Of a stretch of 64,000 nt of DNA, positions 27,107-36,796 are shown in pieces. The notes under the pieces are model-generated. The model ran no database searches, had not been told where the DNA came from, and saw only the letters and a list, made by a program, of their open reading frames with translations. This stretch comes from Oxobacter pfennigii (GTDB lineage: Bacteria > Bacillota > Clostridia > Clostridiales > Oxobacteraceae), in assembly GCF_001317355.1 (NCBI RefSeq), contig NZ_LKET01000021.1, positions 186,001 through 250,000 on the forward strand. The letters run 5' to 3'. The translations under genes were made by a program, and so were the position numbers. Each line of letters starts with the position of its first letter. The first letter of the stretch is position 1.

Positions 27107-27744
27107 TTAGAGAGCTTTTTAAACCTGAGGTTTTCCGATTCTTAGGCCAGGGTTTGCTTACAACGTTGTATATAGCGGTAATGTCCATAGTTATAAGCAC
27201 TATAACAGGTGTAATATTCGGGGTGGCCAGATATTCCGGCCATAAAATATTTGCAAGATTAAGTGCGGTTTATATAGATATAATCCGTAACATTCCGCTT
27301 TTATTGTTTATACTTATGGCAAGGTTTATGACTCCATTAAAACCCATTTATTCAGGGGTTCTGGCCATATCGGTATTTACAACGGCGATAATAGCTGAAA
27401 TAGTCAGGGGAGGATTAAACTCCATAGATAAAGGACAGTGGGAGGCAGCCAGATCCCAGGGCTTTAATTACTGGATGACCCTTGTTCATATAGTGCTTCC
27501 TCAGGCTATAAAAAATATGATACCGCCAATGGTCTCACAGTTTATTACTATTGTGAAGGATACATCCTTTGTATGGGCGGTTGGTACCGAAGAGCTGACG
27601 GGAAAAGGAATGATAATTATCGGCCGGTATAATTCCACACCTCAGATATTTGCCATATTCAGCTTGATTGCCATCACTTATTTTGTTCCTAATTATCTGC
27701 TATCCGTAGTGGCAAGAAATCAGCAGAAAAAACTGGCACATTAA
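27103..27744 (+). CDS. Polar amino acid ABC transporter, second permease
   Basis: The 213-residue permease overlaps the previous gene by an ATGA. Its EAA loop is [21 protein letters not shown]. Membrane segments include the N-terminal [20 protein letters not shown]. It completes the four-gene importer. Confidence 0.9.
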   Translation: MIRELFKPEVFRFLGQGLLTTLYIAVMSIVISTITGVIFGVARYSGHKIFARLSAVYIDIIRNIPLLLFILMARFMTPLKPIYSGVLAISVFTTAIIAEIVRGGLNSIDKGQWEAARSQGFNYWMTLVHIVLPQAIKNMIPPMVSQFITIVKDTSFVWAVGTEELTGKGMIIIGRYNSTPQIFAIFSLIAITYFVPNYLLSVVARNQQKKLAH

Positions 27745-27938
27745 TCTTAGACTAATATCGAATTTGTTGAATATAAATATATCAGGCTTCTTTTTTTACA
27801 ATTCAACTTCTCACTTGCTGGGATGGCATAAAGTCATCCCATACTTTGTTTTTTGTAACTTTATAAAATAACTAAAACAATATATGAGTAACATGGTATA
27901 ATCAGGAAGAAAACAAAACTCGTTTAGGAGTGTATTAT

Positions 27939-30209
27939 ATGAAAAGGCTTATATTACTTCTTTTGACGGGAATGATTTTACTTGTTTCATGCAGTGATGT
28001 AACCGGGGACAAAGAGATAACTGCGGATGAGTGGGGTAATAAAATATTTGAAGTGTCTGAGCTAAGGAAGGATTTTAAAGAGTTTGAGGAGACCGTAAAG
28101 TTAAGGCATCCAATGGATTTTACAGATAAAGAAAAAATTAATAAAATATTTGAAGCTCAATATAAGGCAATAAATGAAAATATGACGGAGTATGAGTTTT
28201 ACAAGGTATTAGCTCCCATTGTATCAAGGCTCAATTGCGGAAATACAGTCTTAAATTATTCAGCCGAGCTTGAAGATAAAAGGTATTACCATAAAAAATA
28301 CTTTCCTTTGTATATGTACACCACCGGTGATGGAATTTATTCTGATCACGGCAACAATTATATGTATAAGCATGCAAGGATATTATCTATAAACGGCAGG
28401 GACAGCCGTGATATTTTAGATACGCTCAAAGAGAATATATCCTCGGATAACGGTAATATGCCCTATAAAAATTACATTATAAATTCTGATTTTAATAATC
28501 TGTATTATAAATTTATTGAAAATGCGGACATATATGAAGTAACTTTTGTGGATTCTCAAAGCGGCAAGGTAAGGTATTTATATTATAATGCATTGGATAT
28601 GGAGGCTCTTGATGAAAAAAAGTTCAGAGCTGATAACGATACCAAAGATATAATCTTTGAAATCCATCTGGAAATGGACTTTGCGGTTTTAAAAGTTAAA
28701 TCCTTTGATATGGATATAGATGAATTTAAAGATACCATAGATAAATCTTTTCTGGATATAAAAGATAAAAATATCCATAATCTCATCCTTGATTTAAGAG
28801 GAAACAGCGGAAGAAATCCATACCATGCCGCTTATTTACTGACCTATCTTATAAATAAACCTCTGCTTTATTTATCCCGGCAAACACCAGGTTTTGATGA
28901 CCTTAAAACTTCACTTGAACCTTCTTTAAAAGCCTTTAGCGGCAATCTTTATACGCTTACGGATCCAGGCTGTACATCTGCAGCCGCACAGCTTTGCGCA
29001 TTATTAAAGCATAACGGTATAAGGACGTTGATTGGAAGTGAAGAAAGATTATTGTATTCCTACATGGATGATATTGAAGAAATTAGGTTAAAGAATACCG
29101 GTATAAGGTTTAGTTATCCTACGAAGTTTATAAGTGCCGATGTGCCGGATTTAAGGCCCTTTGACGGGGAAGTACCTCATTATATAATAGACACCCAAGA
29201 AAATAATGAAGGCAAGGACATGGTTAGGGAAAAGGCCTATGAGCTTATAGGCGAGGCAAGAAGACAAAGGGACACACAGGAGGGTATTATATATAACAAA
29301 TATCCGGCAGGTGAAATCATCCGATTAGAGGCTGTCAGCAACCGGACAATTGCATATATAAATAATTCAGGATATCTGATTATAAGAGACATAAAGGAAA
29401 ACAAGGAGAAACGCGCCCTTATAGACTTTAAGGTAGGTGAATATGACATTGATATAAAAAATAATAAAATCGCCTATATAAGGTATAGCGGTGAGGAATT
29501 CTTCGACAATAACGTTTATATATATGATGTTTTAACAAAAGAAAGGCAGGCGCTGGATACTAATACCCATGCCAGAGAGGTGGCTTTTTCTCCCTCGGGA
29601 AGATATCTTGCAGTTGAATATGGCACCAGCCCAATGGGGTTTTTAAGAATATATGATATTAAAAATATGAAATGGCTGGACATAACCTCAGGTTCCATGG
29701 ATTTAAGAGAAGGAACAAGAGAATTCAAATGGGCTCCCGGACAAGATGTACTTGCATTATCACTATGGGAGTTCAGTGATGAATATACCCCAGTTATGGA
29801 TGGTGAAACTTATTCTTCAGGGCTATACCATCCTTCAGATAACACCTATAAAGAGCTTATGAAGGGAACAGGGGAATACGGGGCGGTAATAGAAAAGTGG
29901 TTTAGTAATAATACCTTATGCATTGCAAGAACCTATTATGAAGATTCATCAAAAAATTTATATTATCTTGTAAATATTAATGACGGAAATATAAAAGAAA
30001 TAAATAAGTATGAAGCGGTGCCAAAACTTCCCGACAGTGCACCCATTGAAGTTAAATGGGCATATTATAATGCATCACCGGATAATAAGACAATACTTTA
30101 TTCTTTCCATGATATTACTCTTAAGTGTCAGGTTATTATGGCCTGGGATATTGAAAAGAATATAAGTTATAAAGTATGCGAAGGTTACAATCCCAAATGG
30201 ATTGAGTAA
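27939..30209 (+). CDS. Lipoprotein with S41-peptidase-like domain and C-terminal beta-propeller
   Basis: The 756-residue protein has a lipobox (LLVSCS, Cys18). Residues about 40-420 resemble S41 (tail-specific) peptidases: ILSINGRDSRDILD for the PDZ-like part, NLILDLRGNSGRN for the core strand, and PGCTSAAAQL, which aligns its Ser with the catalytic nucleophile. I cannot place the catalytic Lys. Residues about 450-756 carry repeated WD40/TolB-like blades such as AREVAFSPSGRYLAVEYG and REFKWAPGQDVLALS. The start at 27939 follows TAGGAG; a GTG three codons earlier is less likely. A decayed copy of its 3' end occurs at 31471-31765. Confidence 0.72.
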   Translation: MKRLILLLLTGMILLVSCSDVTGDKEITADEWGNKIFEVSELRKDFKEFEETVKLRHPMDFTDKEKINKIFEAQYKAINENMTEYEFYKVLAPIVSRLNCGNTVLNYSAELEDKRYYHKKYFPLYMYTTGDGIYSDHGNNYMYKHARILSINGRDSRDILDTLKENISSDNGNMPYKNYIINSDFNNLYYKFIENADIYEVTFVDSQSGKVRYLYYNALDMEALDEKKFRADNDTKDIIFEIHLEMDFAVLKVKSFDMDIDEFKDTIDKSFLDIKDKNIHNLILDLRGNSGRNPYHAAYLLTYLINKPLLYLSRQTPGFDDLKTSLEPSLKAFSGNLYTLTDPGCTSAAAQLCALLKHNGIRTLIGSEERLLYSYMDDIEEIRLKNTGIRFSYPTKFISADVPDLRPFDGEVPHYIIDTQENNEGKDMVREKAYELIGEARRQRDTQEGIIYNKYPAGEIIRLEAVSNRTIAYINNSGYLIIRDIKENKEKRALIDFKVGEYDIDIKNNKIAYIRYSGEEFFDNNVYIYDVLTKERQALDTNTHAREVAFSPSGRYLAVEYGTSPMGFLRIYDIKNMKWLDITSGSMDLREGTREFKWAPGQDVLALSLWEFSDEYTPVMDGETYSSGLYHPSDNTYKELMKGTGEYGAVIEKWFSNNTLCIARTYYEDSSKNLYYLVNINDGNIKEINKYEAVPKLPDSAPIEVKWAYYNASPDNKTILYSFHDITLKCQVIMAWDIEKNISYKVCEGYNPKWIE

Positions 30210-30312
30210 ATTATTAAGCGGCTTAAAAAGGCTCTGTGAGTTGATTATAAAAAAGATAATGAAAAATATAAAATCATTATGACGTCAACCATAATCGATA
30301 GTTGGTGCAATA
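30031..30312 (+). repeat. Direct repeat, parental copy (3' end of lipoprotein gene plus downstream hairpin)
   Basis: This stretch covers the last ~60 codons of the lipoprotein gene and about 100 bases downstream. It is matched, at roughly 80% identity by eye, by 31471-31765 on the same strand. Identical stretches include the segment around AAAGAATATAAGTTATAAAG and CCCAAATGGATTGAGTAAAT. Confidence 0.85.
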
Positions 30313-30731
30313 ATGATTTTTATATTTTCATAATACACTTGAAAGTTTCCCCCCTCAAAAATCATATCGCCTGTCATTATGCTTATTATATCTTCTACAA
30401 CTTCCGATATACTGTCTGAAAGTTACCGGAATAAATGTCTGTTAGGTGCTGAAATATACAGTAGTGACAAGAAACAAGAAAGGCAGCTTTTTTACTTCTT
30501 TTTATATATAAAAAGAAAGAATAAATAAAAACAAGTATATAATTACTGTCATTCTTGTCTCTGTTTCGCTGATACTTGTATCATCAAGCCTTGAGACGGT
30601 GACAACTTTTTTTAAAGGTTGTCACTTTGGAATATTTAATTGTGCCATAGTATGTTACTATAGTGAAGGGAGCGTGTCAAGGGACGGTTCTTTGATCATA
30701 TACAAACTCATAAAAGGGGGCTAACGGAGAT
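30210..30731. other. Intergenic region with hairpins and a possible mobile-element remnant
   Basis: This gap of 522 bases holds an imperfect terminator-like hairpin after the lipoprotein gene (30279-30312; GTCAACCA / TAGTTGGTG), a hairpin GTGACAAC / GTTGTCAC at 30599-30625, and GTGTCAAGGGACGGTTCTTT at 30674-30693. Sequences of that last kind often border REP-associated or IS200-like elements in clostridia. No transposase frame is present. Confidence 0.5.
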
Positions 30732-31415
30732 ATGTCTGTGAGAAAAAGAATAAAAAAACTATTGATATATTTAAGCATAGCCTGTGTCATTTCGACAGCC
30801 TTTGTACTTATTGTTAATCAGTACATAAAAAATGGAGGAAGTAAGTATATTTTAAGTCATGAGGAGGTTCCGGAGGCGGATGCAATCATCGTCCTTGGAG
30901 CCTTGGTATTCCCGGACGGAAATGTTTCTTTAATGCTAAGAGACAGGCTTACCACCGGCTACGAGCTTTATGAAAAAGGAAAAGCTCAAAAGATAATTGT
31001 AAGCGGTGATCATGGCCGGAAGGATTATGATGAGGTCAATACCATGAAGGATTTCTTAAAGGCAAAAGGAATCCCCGGTGACGATATATTCATGGATCAT
31101 GCAGGATTCAACACTTACGACAGCCTTTATCGGGCTCGGGACATTTTTCAGGTGAGAAAGATTATTATAGTAACTCAAAAATATCACCTTATGAGAGCTC
31201 TATTTATTGCGAGGGAACTGGGTATTGAGGCCTACGGAGTTTCAGCGGACAAGCGAATTTATAATGGGGTTATGCTAAAAAATGAACTGCGGGAAATTGC
31301 CGCGAGGAACAAAGACTTTTTTACGGCGAAATTGATTAAGCCAAAACCAAAATTTCTTGGTGAGGTTATCCCTGTTACAGGAAGTGGGAGCTTGACGGAT
31401 GATAGAGGTAAATGA
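30732..31415 (+). CDS. YdcF/SanA-like DUF218 protein
   Basis: The 227-residue protein has one N-terminal transmembrane segment (residues about 12-30) and a DUF218 domain: ADAIIVLGALVFPDG, KIIVSGDHG, EVNTMKDFLKAKGIP, and KIIIVTQKYHLMRALFIARELG. SanA in E. coli affects envelope barrier function, but the reaction of the family is not settled. The gene sits between the lipoprotein gene and the decayed copy of that gene's 3' end, so it may have been captured by a duplication or insertion. Confidence 0.85.
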   Translation: MSVRKRIKKLLIYLSIACVISTAFVLIVNQYIKNGGSKYILSHEEVPEADAIIVLGALVFPDGNVSLMLRDRLTTGYELYEKGKAQKIIVSGDHGRKDYDEVNTMKDFLKAKGIPGDDIFMDHAGFNTYDSLYRARDIFQVRKIIIVTQKYHLMRALFIARELGIEAYGVSADKRIYNGVMLKNELREIAARNKDFFTAKLIKPKPKFLGEVIPVTGSGSLTDDRGK

Positions 31416-31470
31416 AGTCAATATCTTTAAAAGCAATAAAAAATCATAAGAACTCTTTTTACCATAGATA

Positions 31471-31765
31471 GTGTGACAGCGCTCCTAATGAAGCAAAATG
31501 GGCCGTTCTTAGCCCGTGACCTGATGATAAGACCATACTTTATTCCTTTCATGATATTGCTCTTAAGTGTGGTTATTATAGCCTAGGATATTGAAAAGAA
31601 TATAAGTTATAAAGTATGTGAGGGTTGCAATCCCAAATGGATTGAGTAAATTATTAAATGGGCTTAAAAAGCTCTGTGATTTGAACCATGAAATCAGATA
31701 ATGGAAAATATAAAAATCATTAAATGACACCAACCATAATCGATGGTTGGTGTCATTTTTATGTA
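31471..31765 (+). pseudogene. Decayed copy of the 3' end of the S41/beta-propeller lipoprotein gene
   Basis: The segment matches the final codons and downstream hairpin of the gene at 27939-30209, but it lacks the rest of the gene. The frame has lost bases (for example TGTGGTTATT for TGTCAGGTTATT) and gained a stop (GCCTAGGAT for GCCTGGGAT). The trailing hairpin is better preserved here than in the parent. It is a relic of a tandem duplication or an aborted recombination. Confidence 0.85.
31724..31760 (+). terminator. Terminator at the end of the duplicated segment
   Basis: The stem ATGACACCAACCAT / ATGGTTGGTGTCAT with TTTTT following is a good intrinsic terminator. It may now end the DUF218 transcript. 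Confidence 0.72.
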
Positions 31766-31820
31766 AACGAGAGAAGGGACAACACGACATATAATTACAG
31801 AAAATATACAATAAATTTCA

Positions 31821-31889
31821 AAAAAAACAAATGTTTAAATCTATAAGCAAATGTTTGATTAGACATTAAAATATTATGTAGTGTATATT
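31821..31889 (+). promoter_or_regulatory. Promoter and operator of the DASS transporter genes (copy 1 of shared element)
   Basis: A -35 box TAGACA (31860-31865) and a -10 box TATATT (31884-31889) are 18 bases apart. Upstream are two CAAATGTTT motifs (31828-31836 and 31848-31856) within AAACAAATGTTT and AAGCAAATGTTTGATT, 20 bases apart. The block from the A-run to -35 is nearly identical to 36797-36843 in front of the methyltransferase operon, while the spacer between -35 and -10 differs. This points to a conserved operator, probably for the GntR proteins encoded between the two operons. Confidence 0.8.
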
Positions 31890-31981
31890 AAAACCATGTT
31901 AAGCTGGATACCCCGGGGATTTAAAATGAGGCTGAAATTGAATAGACAACAGTATATTCAAATATAAGGGAGGTACAAAAT

Positions 31982-33433
31982 ATGGTAAATGAAACAACGG
32001 TTTCACAGGTAGAAAAAAAACCAAAGACGGATGGAAATCAGATAAAAAAGATGGCCTGTTTAATTTTAGGTGTCGCTGGATTTTTATATCCAATGTACTT
32101 AATGCCGAGCGTTAATGAATTAAGTCCTGAGGCGCAAAGGGCTTTGGGCGTATTTTTGTTTATGGTCTTCTGGTGGATAGGAAACGTCATAGACGGAGCA
32201 TTGGTAGGGTTAGTAGGTATGGTTATGTTTACGGTGTTCGGTGTAGTAGATATGAAAACAGCTTTTGCAGGTTTTTCAGATTCTACTTTAATATTTCTTA
32301 TATTTGCATTTTTGATGGCTAACGCCGTTACTAAAACCAACCTTCATACGTTTTTAGCCTTTAAGATAATGTCAAAAGTGAACCCCAGCTATAAAGTGTT
32401 TTTGTTTATGGTTGTAATGCTGCCGGTAATTCTGGCTGCTATCGTACCTTCGGGTACAGCCAGGCTTGTTCTTGTAGCTACAATCAGTACTATGCTGCTG
32501 AAGGTTTTCGGAATGCCAACTGATAAAATGAGCAATATCGGAAGAGGCTTTTTTTCCAGCATAGGAGTACTGGCTCTTCATTCATCAGGTCCATTTATGA
32601 CAGCAGGAGCTTCGACAGTTGCCACTATCGGCATCCTGGAGAAGGCAGGGATAAAAGTTACCTATTTTCAGTGGACTTCATATATACTGCCTCTTGTTAT
32701 AATAGGTGCGATCTTACTATGGTTAATAATTCCAAAGGTCTTTCCCCCTGAGAAGACTAAGCTCACTGAAGAAGAAGCCAGGGAACTCAAAGAGAAGTTT
32801 AAGAATGAGGCCGGTTCAATGACCAAACAAGGAAAGATAGTGGCAGTGTTAATCGGCGCGGTTCTGTTCTTTTGGCTAACCGGAGATTTATTTAAACTTG
32901 ATTTTATGAATGTGGCCTTCGTCGGAATTTCAATTATGTTTCTTCCGGGAATAGAAGTCCTCGGGACAAAAGACTTAAAAGGATTGGATTGGGGTTCATT
33001 AGTTTTTGTGGCATGTGCAATGTCATTGGGCGCCATACTTCAGAAAACCGGCCTTGCCGAATTCTTAGGAAATATCTTAGGACCATATCTGTACAATAGT
33101 AACGTATTTTTAGCAGCACTCATACTGGTACTTATAGCATATGTCGTACATATCTTCATTCCGTCACTGGTAGTTGCTATCGGGGCATTTGGTCCAATAA
33201 TTATGGCAGTATATACTAATATGGGCATGAACCCTATGTTTGGACTGCTGGCTTTTTTCTTAGGTTACGGGGGCTACTTCCTCATGTACCAGATGACACA
33301 TTCGCTGGTGGCTTATGGATATGGACAATTCTCTCAAAATGATTTTATGAAAATTGGCGGATGGTATATGGGTATATGGATAGTCATGATTCCTGTTATG
33401 ATTATATGGTTTAAAATTGTCGGAGTGATTTAA
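31982..33433 (+). CDS. DASS-family (SLC13-like) anion:sodium symporter
   Basis: The 483-residue membrane protein has about 12 hydrophobic segments and the divalent-anion:sodium symporter features: substrate-loop sequences AAIVPSGTARLVLVATIS and SSGPFMTAGASTVATIGIL in place of the usual SNT motifs, and a second repeat with VHIFIPSLVVAIGAFGP. Family members import dicarboxylates, citrate, sulfonates or sulfate. It follows the shared promoter/operator, with AAGGGAGG before the ATG. It probably brings in the substrate of the neighbouring methyltransferase system. Confidence 0.85.
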   Translation: MVNETTVSQVEKKPKTDGNQIKKMACLILGVAGFLYPMYLMPSVNELSPEAQRALGVFLFMVFWWIGNVIDGALVGLVGMVMFTVFGVVDMKTAFAGFSDSTLIFLIFAFLMANAVTKTNLHTFLAFKIMSKVNPSYKVFLFMVVMLPVILAAIVPSGTARLVLVATISTMLLKVFGMPTDKMSNIGRGFFSSIGVLALHSSGPFMTAGASTVATIGILEKAGIKVTYFQWTSYILPLVIIGAILLWLIIPKVFPPEKTKLTEEEARELKEKFKNEAGSMTKQGKIVAVLIGAVLFFWLTGDLFKLDFMNVAFVGISIMFLPGIEVLGTKDLKGLDWGSLVFVACAMSLGAILQKTGLAEFLGNILGPYLYNSNVFLAALILVLIAYVVHIFIPSLVVAIGAFGPIIMAVYTNMGMNPMFGLLAFFLGYGGYFLMYQMTHSLVAYGYGQFSQNDFMKIGGWYMGIWIVMIPVMIIWFKIVGVI

Positions 33434-33474
33434 AAGCTATTTGCGCCTTCAATCAAGTTTATTGTGAACATATG

Positions 33475-33508
33475 AAAGGGAGGTTGAATTATTTCTCCTC
33501 CCTTTTTA
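33475..33508 (+). terminator. Terminator or attenuator between the two DASS genes
   Basis: The stem AAAGGGAGG / CCTCCCTTT with a T-run lies between the two transporter genes, so part of the transcription probably stops after the first. Confidence 0.7.
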
Positions 33509-33605
33509 CAATATTTACTAAACTTACAGGGAGTTTGTATAAGAATTTTTTTATGCTGCAAAAAGCCAGTTCGACTAAAACAAAAGCAAGGAGGGATAAT
33601 GATAA

Positions 33606-35057
33606 ATGGAAGCAAGTACTGTTCGATATGAAAGCAATATATTGCTTAAAAATCTCTTAGCCTTATGTTTAGGACCTTTAGCCGGTTTTATGATATTCCT
33701 GATTACGAAAAATATACTGACTATTGAAGGCAGTATCGCTACCGGTACATTTATCTGGGTAATTATATGGTGGATGACTCAAGTAGTTCCTTATGCCATA
33801 ACATCATTGCTGCCATTAATAGTGTTTCCGCTGACTAATATGAGTACATTGGAGGAAACATTGGTACTATATGCACAGCCGGTATTTTTTTGGATTGCAA
33901 GTATCGTTTTATTGGGATATGCTTTTCAAAAATATGAACTTACAGATTCATTAGTGCGAATTGTAAAAAGGAATAAATTTTTTCTTAAATCGGCAAAGCA
34001 TCTGGCTTTTGGATACCTTGCATCGGTTTACCTAATTTCCACAGTTATAAGCGATACAGCAGTTATAGGGATAATGCTGCCCGTTGGTATTTCATTAGTA
34101 AATTTAATCAATAATAAAGGAATTTCAGAGATAGAATCGCAAAATGTGAAAAGCTCTTTTAGGAAAGCTATTGTTTTAGGCACCTTATTTTCAGCAATCA
34201 GCGGAGGAATGGCTACAATAATGGGTACGCCGCATAATGTCATAGCATTGTCCATTATTGATAAATATACAACAGTAAGCTTTATTGATTGGTTTAAGAT
34301 AGGCTTCCCTATCTCCCTGTTTATGTTACTAATCAATTTTGTTTTAATGTGGAATTTATTTTTAAAACAAATTAGCAATGTCCCATTAAATATTCATGAA
34401 GAAGAAAAGCAGAAATCTACTAATAACACTAATAGATTTAGAGGGGGAAAAAGAGCCACTCTGGCTATATTCTTATTTATGATTGCACTTTGGATAATTG
34501 CACCGAAAAACATATCTCTATGGGAAGTTCCTATTATTGGCTTGATTTTATTGTTTACTATCCCTGTTGATTTGAAAGAAAAGAAATTTGTATTAGAATG
34601 GAAAGAGCTTTTGGATAACGGACAATGGAATGTAGCCATGTTAGCTACAGGCGGTGCAGTTTTAGGAAACGCATTAAGTGAATATGGGGTGTTCAATACA
34701 ATACTAAAAGCATTGCCGCTTTACGGTTTATCAGTCTACTTTATTATAGGGCTTGCTTTTCTTGTTATGATTGCCCTGACTAACAATTTTAGTGGAACAG
34801 CCGCGACCCTTATTATAGTACAATCATTGATACCAGTAATCGTAGAAAAAGGATATAATCCTTTTATATTTGGATTGAGTATTTCAATTTTAGGAATAGG
34901 AGTTATGTTCCCATGGTCAGGCGCAGCCGCAGGGACTACTTTTGCTATGAGCGGGCTAGCTATCAAGGATATGTTTAAATATGGATTAATGGGCACAGCA
35001 TTACTTCTGATAACAGTTTTGCTTCTCAACGGGCTTTACATTGCCGTATATTTATAA
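33606..35057 (+). CDS. Second DASS-family anion symporter
   Basis: The 483-residue membrane protein is distantly related to the preceding one. It has the SLC13/CitT fold signs: STVISDTAVIGIMLPVGISLV and GTPHNVIALSIID in the first repeat, and LTNNFSGTAATLIIVQSLIPVI and WSGAAAGTTFAMSG in the second. Two different anion transporters in series suggest uptake of two related anions, or exchange of substrate for demethylated product. AAGGAGGG precedes the ATG. Confidence 0.85.
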   Translation: MEASTVRYESNILLKNLLALCLGPLAGFMIFLITKNILTIEGSIATGTFIWVIIWWMTQVVPYAITSLLPLIVFPLTNMSTLEETLVLYAQPVFFWIASIVLLGYAFQKYELTDSLVRIVKRNKFFLKSAKHLAFGYLASVYLISTVISDTAVIGIMLPVGISLVNLINNKGISEIESQNVKSSFRKAIVLGTLFSAISGGMATIMGTPHNVIALSIIDKYTTVSFIDWFKIGFPISLFMLLINFVLMWNLFLKQISNVPLNIHEEEKQKSTNNTNRFRGGKRATLAIFLFMIALWIIAPKNISLWEVPIIGLILLFTIPVDLKEKKFVLEWKELLDNGQWNVAMLATGGAVLGNALSEYGVFNTILKALPLYGLSVYFIIGLAFLVMIALTNNFSGTAATLIIVQSLIPVIVEKGYNPFIFGLSISILGIGVMFPWSGAAAGTTFAMSGLAIKDMFKYGLMGTALLLITVLLLNGLYIAVYL

Positions 35058-35066
35058 AGCCTTTAT

Positions 35067-35114
35067 ATAATCGGCTGAAGGAAAGAAATTGCTCTTTTTT
35101 CTTTAGCCGATTAT
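35067..35114. terminator. Terminator between convergent DASS and GntR genes
   Basis: A 14-bp stem (ATAATCGGCTGAAG / CTTTAGCCGATTAT) with a 20-base loop lies just after the second transporter gene. Confidence 0.65.
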
Positions 35115-35192
35115 AAACTTTCGGAATTATAAGTATATATGCAGTTATTATGATGGAGGCATAATTTCAGTGTTATTATTTTCAGCTACAAA

Positions 35193-35915
35193 TTACTTTA
35201 CCACTTCTATATGATCAAAGTTTCGTTTTAGTTTATACATTCTTTTAATGACAAATATATTTTTCGAATACTCATTAGCAATTTCCCTGGCTTTTTTCGA
35301 ATCGCGGTTTCTAAAGGCTTCCAAGAGCTTTTTATGTTCTTCCAAATGGGTATTGGCAGGGAAATCACTCTTCATATCATTTGTGTAATAGTAATGAATC
35401 ATCAATAATTTTTCATGCATGCGTAAGCTTTCGTTGTAAAGAAAGTTATTGTTTGTCAGTCTGGCAATGGATAAATGGAAATCCTGATGGCATTTATATA
35501 CATTGGATACTTGCTCAGGATCATTAAGCATATATAATTGCATATCAGTCAGCCTTTTTTGTTCCAAAAATAACAATTGCTGCTTTGTGATCTGGAGTGC
35601 GGTAATTTCTGCGGCAGAGCGGCGCAAAAAGCGAAGGTATTCAATTATATCAATAGTTTCATTAATTGAAAGGTTTTTAACTATATATCCTTTTTTGGTA
35701 TCAGAGATTATATAATCATTTTGTTCCAGGAGCTGCAGTGCCTCCCGAATTGGAGTTCTGCTTACATTTAAAATCGAAGCAAGCTCTTCTTCTTTCAATC
35801 GAAAGTTAGAATCCAGCTGATTTTGGATGATACTTTCCTTCAGGGTAGTATAGATAGCATCACTTATTTGAAGTTGTTTTACATTTTTAAGATAATCAGA
35901 TTTTATTTTTTCCAT
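35193..35915 (-). CDS. GntR-family regulator with FCD domain (first of two)
   Basis: The 240-residue protein has a winged helix-turn-helix (residues about 15-80; LKEEELASILNVSRTPIREALQLLEQ) and an all-helical FCD ligand domain (about 95-230; metal-type residues D and H in HQDFHLSIARLTNN and LEEHKKLLEAF). FCD regulators sense organic acids. The start at 35915 follows AGGGAG. It begins 8 bases after the stop codon of the second regulator, so the two are one operon, divergent from the methyltransferase operon and convergent with the transporters. Confidence 0.9.
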   Translation of the reverse strand: MEKIKSDYLKNVKQLQISDAIYTTLKESIIQNQLDSNFRLKEEELASILNVSRTPIREALQLLEQNDYIISDTKKGYIVKNLSINETIDIIEYLRFLRRSAAEITALQITKQQLLFLEQKRLTDMQLYMLNDPEQVSNVYKCHQDFHLSIARLTNNNFLYNESLRMHEKLLMIHYYYTNDMKSDFPANTHLEEHKKLLEAFRNRDSKKAREIANEYSKNIFVIKRMYKLKRNFDHIEVVK

Positions 35916-35922
35916 GCTAAGC

Positions 35923-36579
35923 TCACTCCCTATTTTTTGCAAATATGTCTTCAAGATGTAAATTATAATGTTTTATCATAATATCGGATAAAATTTCTTT
36001 GCTGGCATTTTTGTTGTTGATAAAATATTCTACGATTTTTCCATGATCTTCGATGATAATTGAGCTTAAATCATTAAGCTGCAATACATTAATTCCCCAC
36101 ATCAGCCTGTCAAAGGCATTTCGCATTGCCTTCATAACTTCATTATTTTTTGTGCAAAGAGCTAAGGTCATATGAAATTTTCTATCAAGTTCGTGGTTTG
36201 TTGTCTCTTGCTCCCGGTTTAAACTTTCTGACAGCATGATAGAAGAGATATGGTCATGTATGTTGATTAACTCTATAGAGGCTGAAGATAGGACGTTTAA
36301 CATTTCATTGATTTTTATAATATCTTCTAATGTCACATTTTCAACTACATATCCTTTACCTTTAGAAAACTTTAAATAGTGATCAAACTCTAACAACTTT
36401 AATGCCTCTCGGACGGAATTTTGACTTACATCTAATTCCTGTGCAATATTTATATCGTCTATTTTTTGCTCCGGAGACAAAATTCCCGTTATAATAGCCT
36501 GAGCTATTGTCAAATAAATGCTGGTAGATATTTTTTTCCTTGCACCAATCTTTTGATAAATTTCTAAAAGGCCAGACAT
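35923..36579 (-). CDS. GntR-family regulator with FCD domain (second of two)
   Basis: The 218-residue protein has an N-terminal winged helix-turn-helix (INIAQELDVSQNSVREALKLLE) and a divergent FCD domain (NHELDRKFHMTLALCTKNNE). The start at 36579 has GGAGGGG upstream. It precedes the other GntR gene in a two-gene operon. Two related regulators made together could act on the shared operator as a heterodimer or with two effectors; this is inference. Confidence 0.88.
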   Translation of the reverse strand: MSGLLEIYQKIGARKKISTSIYLTIAQAIITGILSPEQKIDDINIAQELDVSQNSVREALKLLEFDHYLKFSKGKGYVVENVTLEDIIKINEMLNVLSSASIELINIHDHISSIMLSESLNREQETTNHELDRKFHMTLALCTKNNEVMKAMRNAFDRLMWGINVLQLNDLSSIIIEDHGKIVEYFINNKNASKEILSDIMIKHYNLHLEDIFAKNRE

Positions 36580-36796
36580 TTTATCCCCTCCATATAAAAT
36601 CAATTTCAGAGTCGAAGCATTACTACAAGGATAAAACTAATGCATGACACAAAGCCTTAATTCAATTCTAACTGCGTATTTATCAAAGAAGAATAAAAGG
36701 ATGAAAAAGGAATAGTTATTGTATTTATTGCGATTTGAATCTATAAGGAGTTCAGAAAAAGTATAATAGAATTTGTCAAAATGTACAATAGATTTT

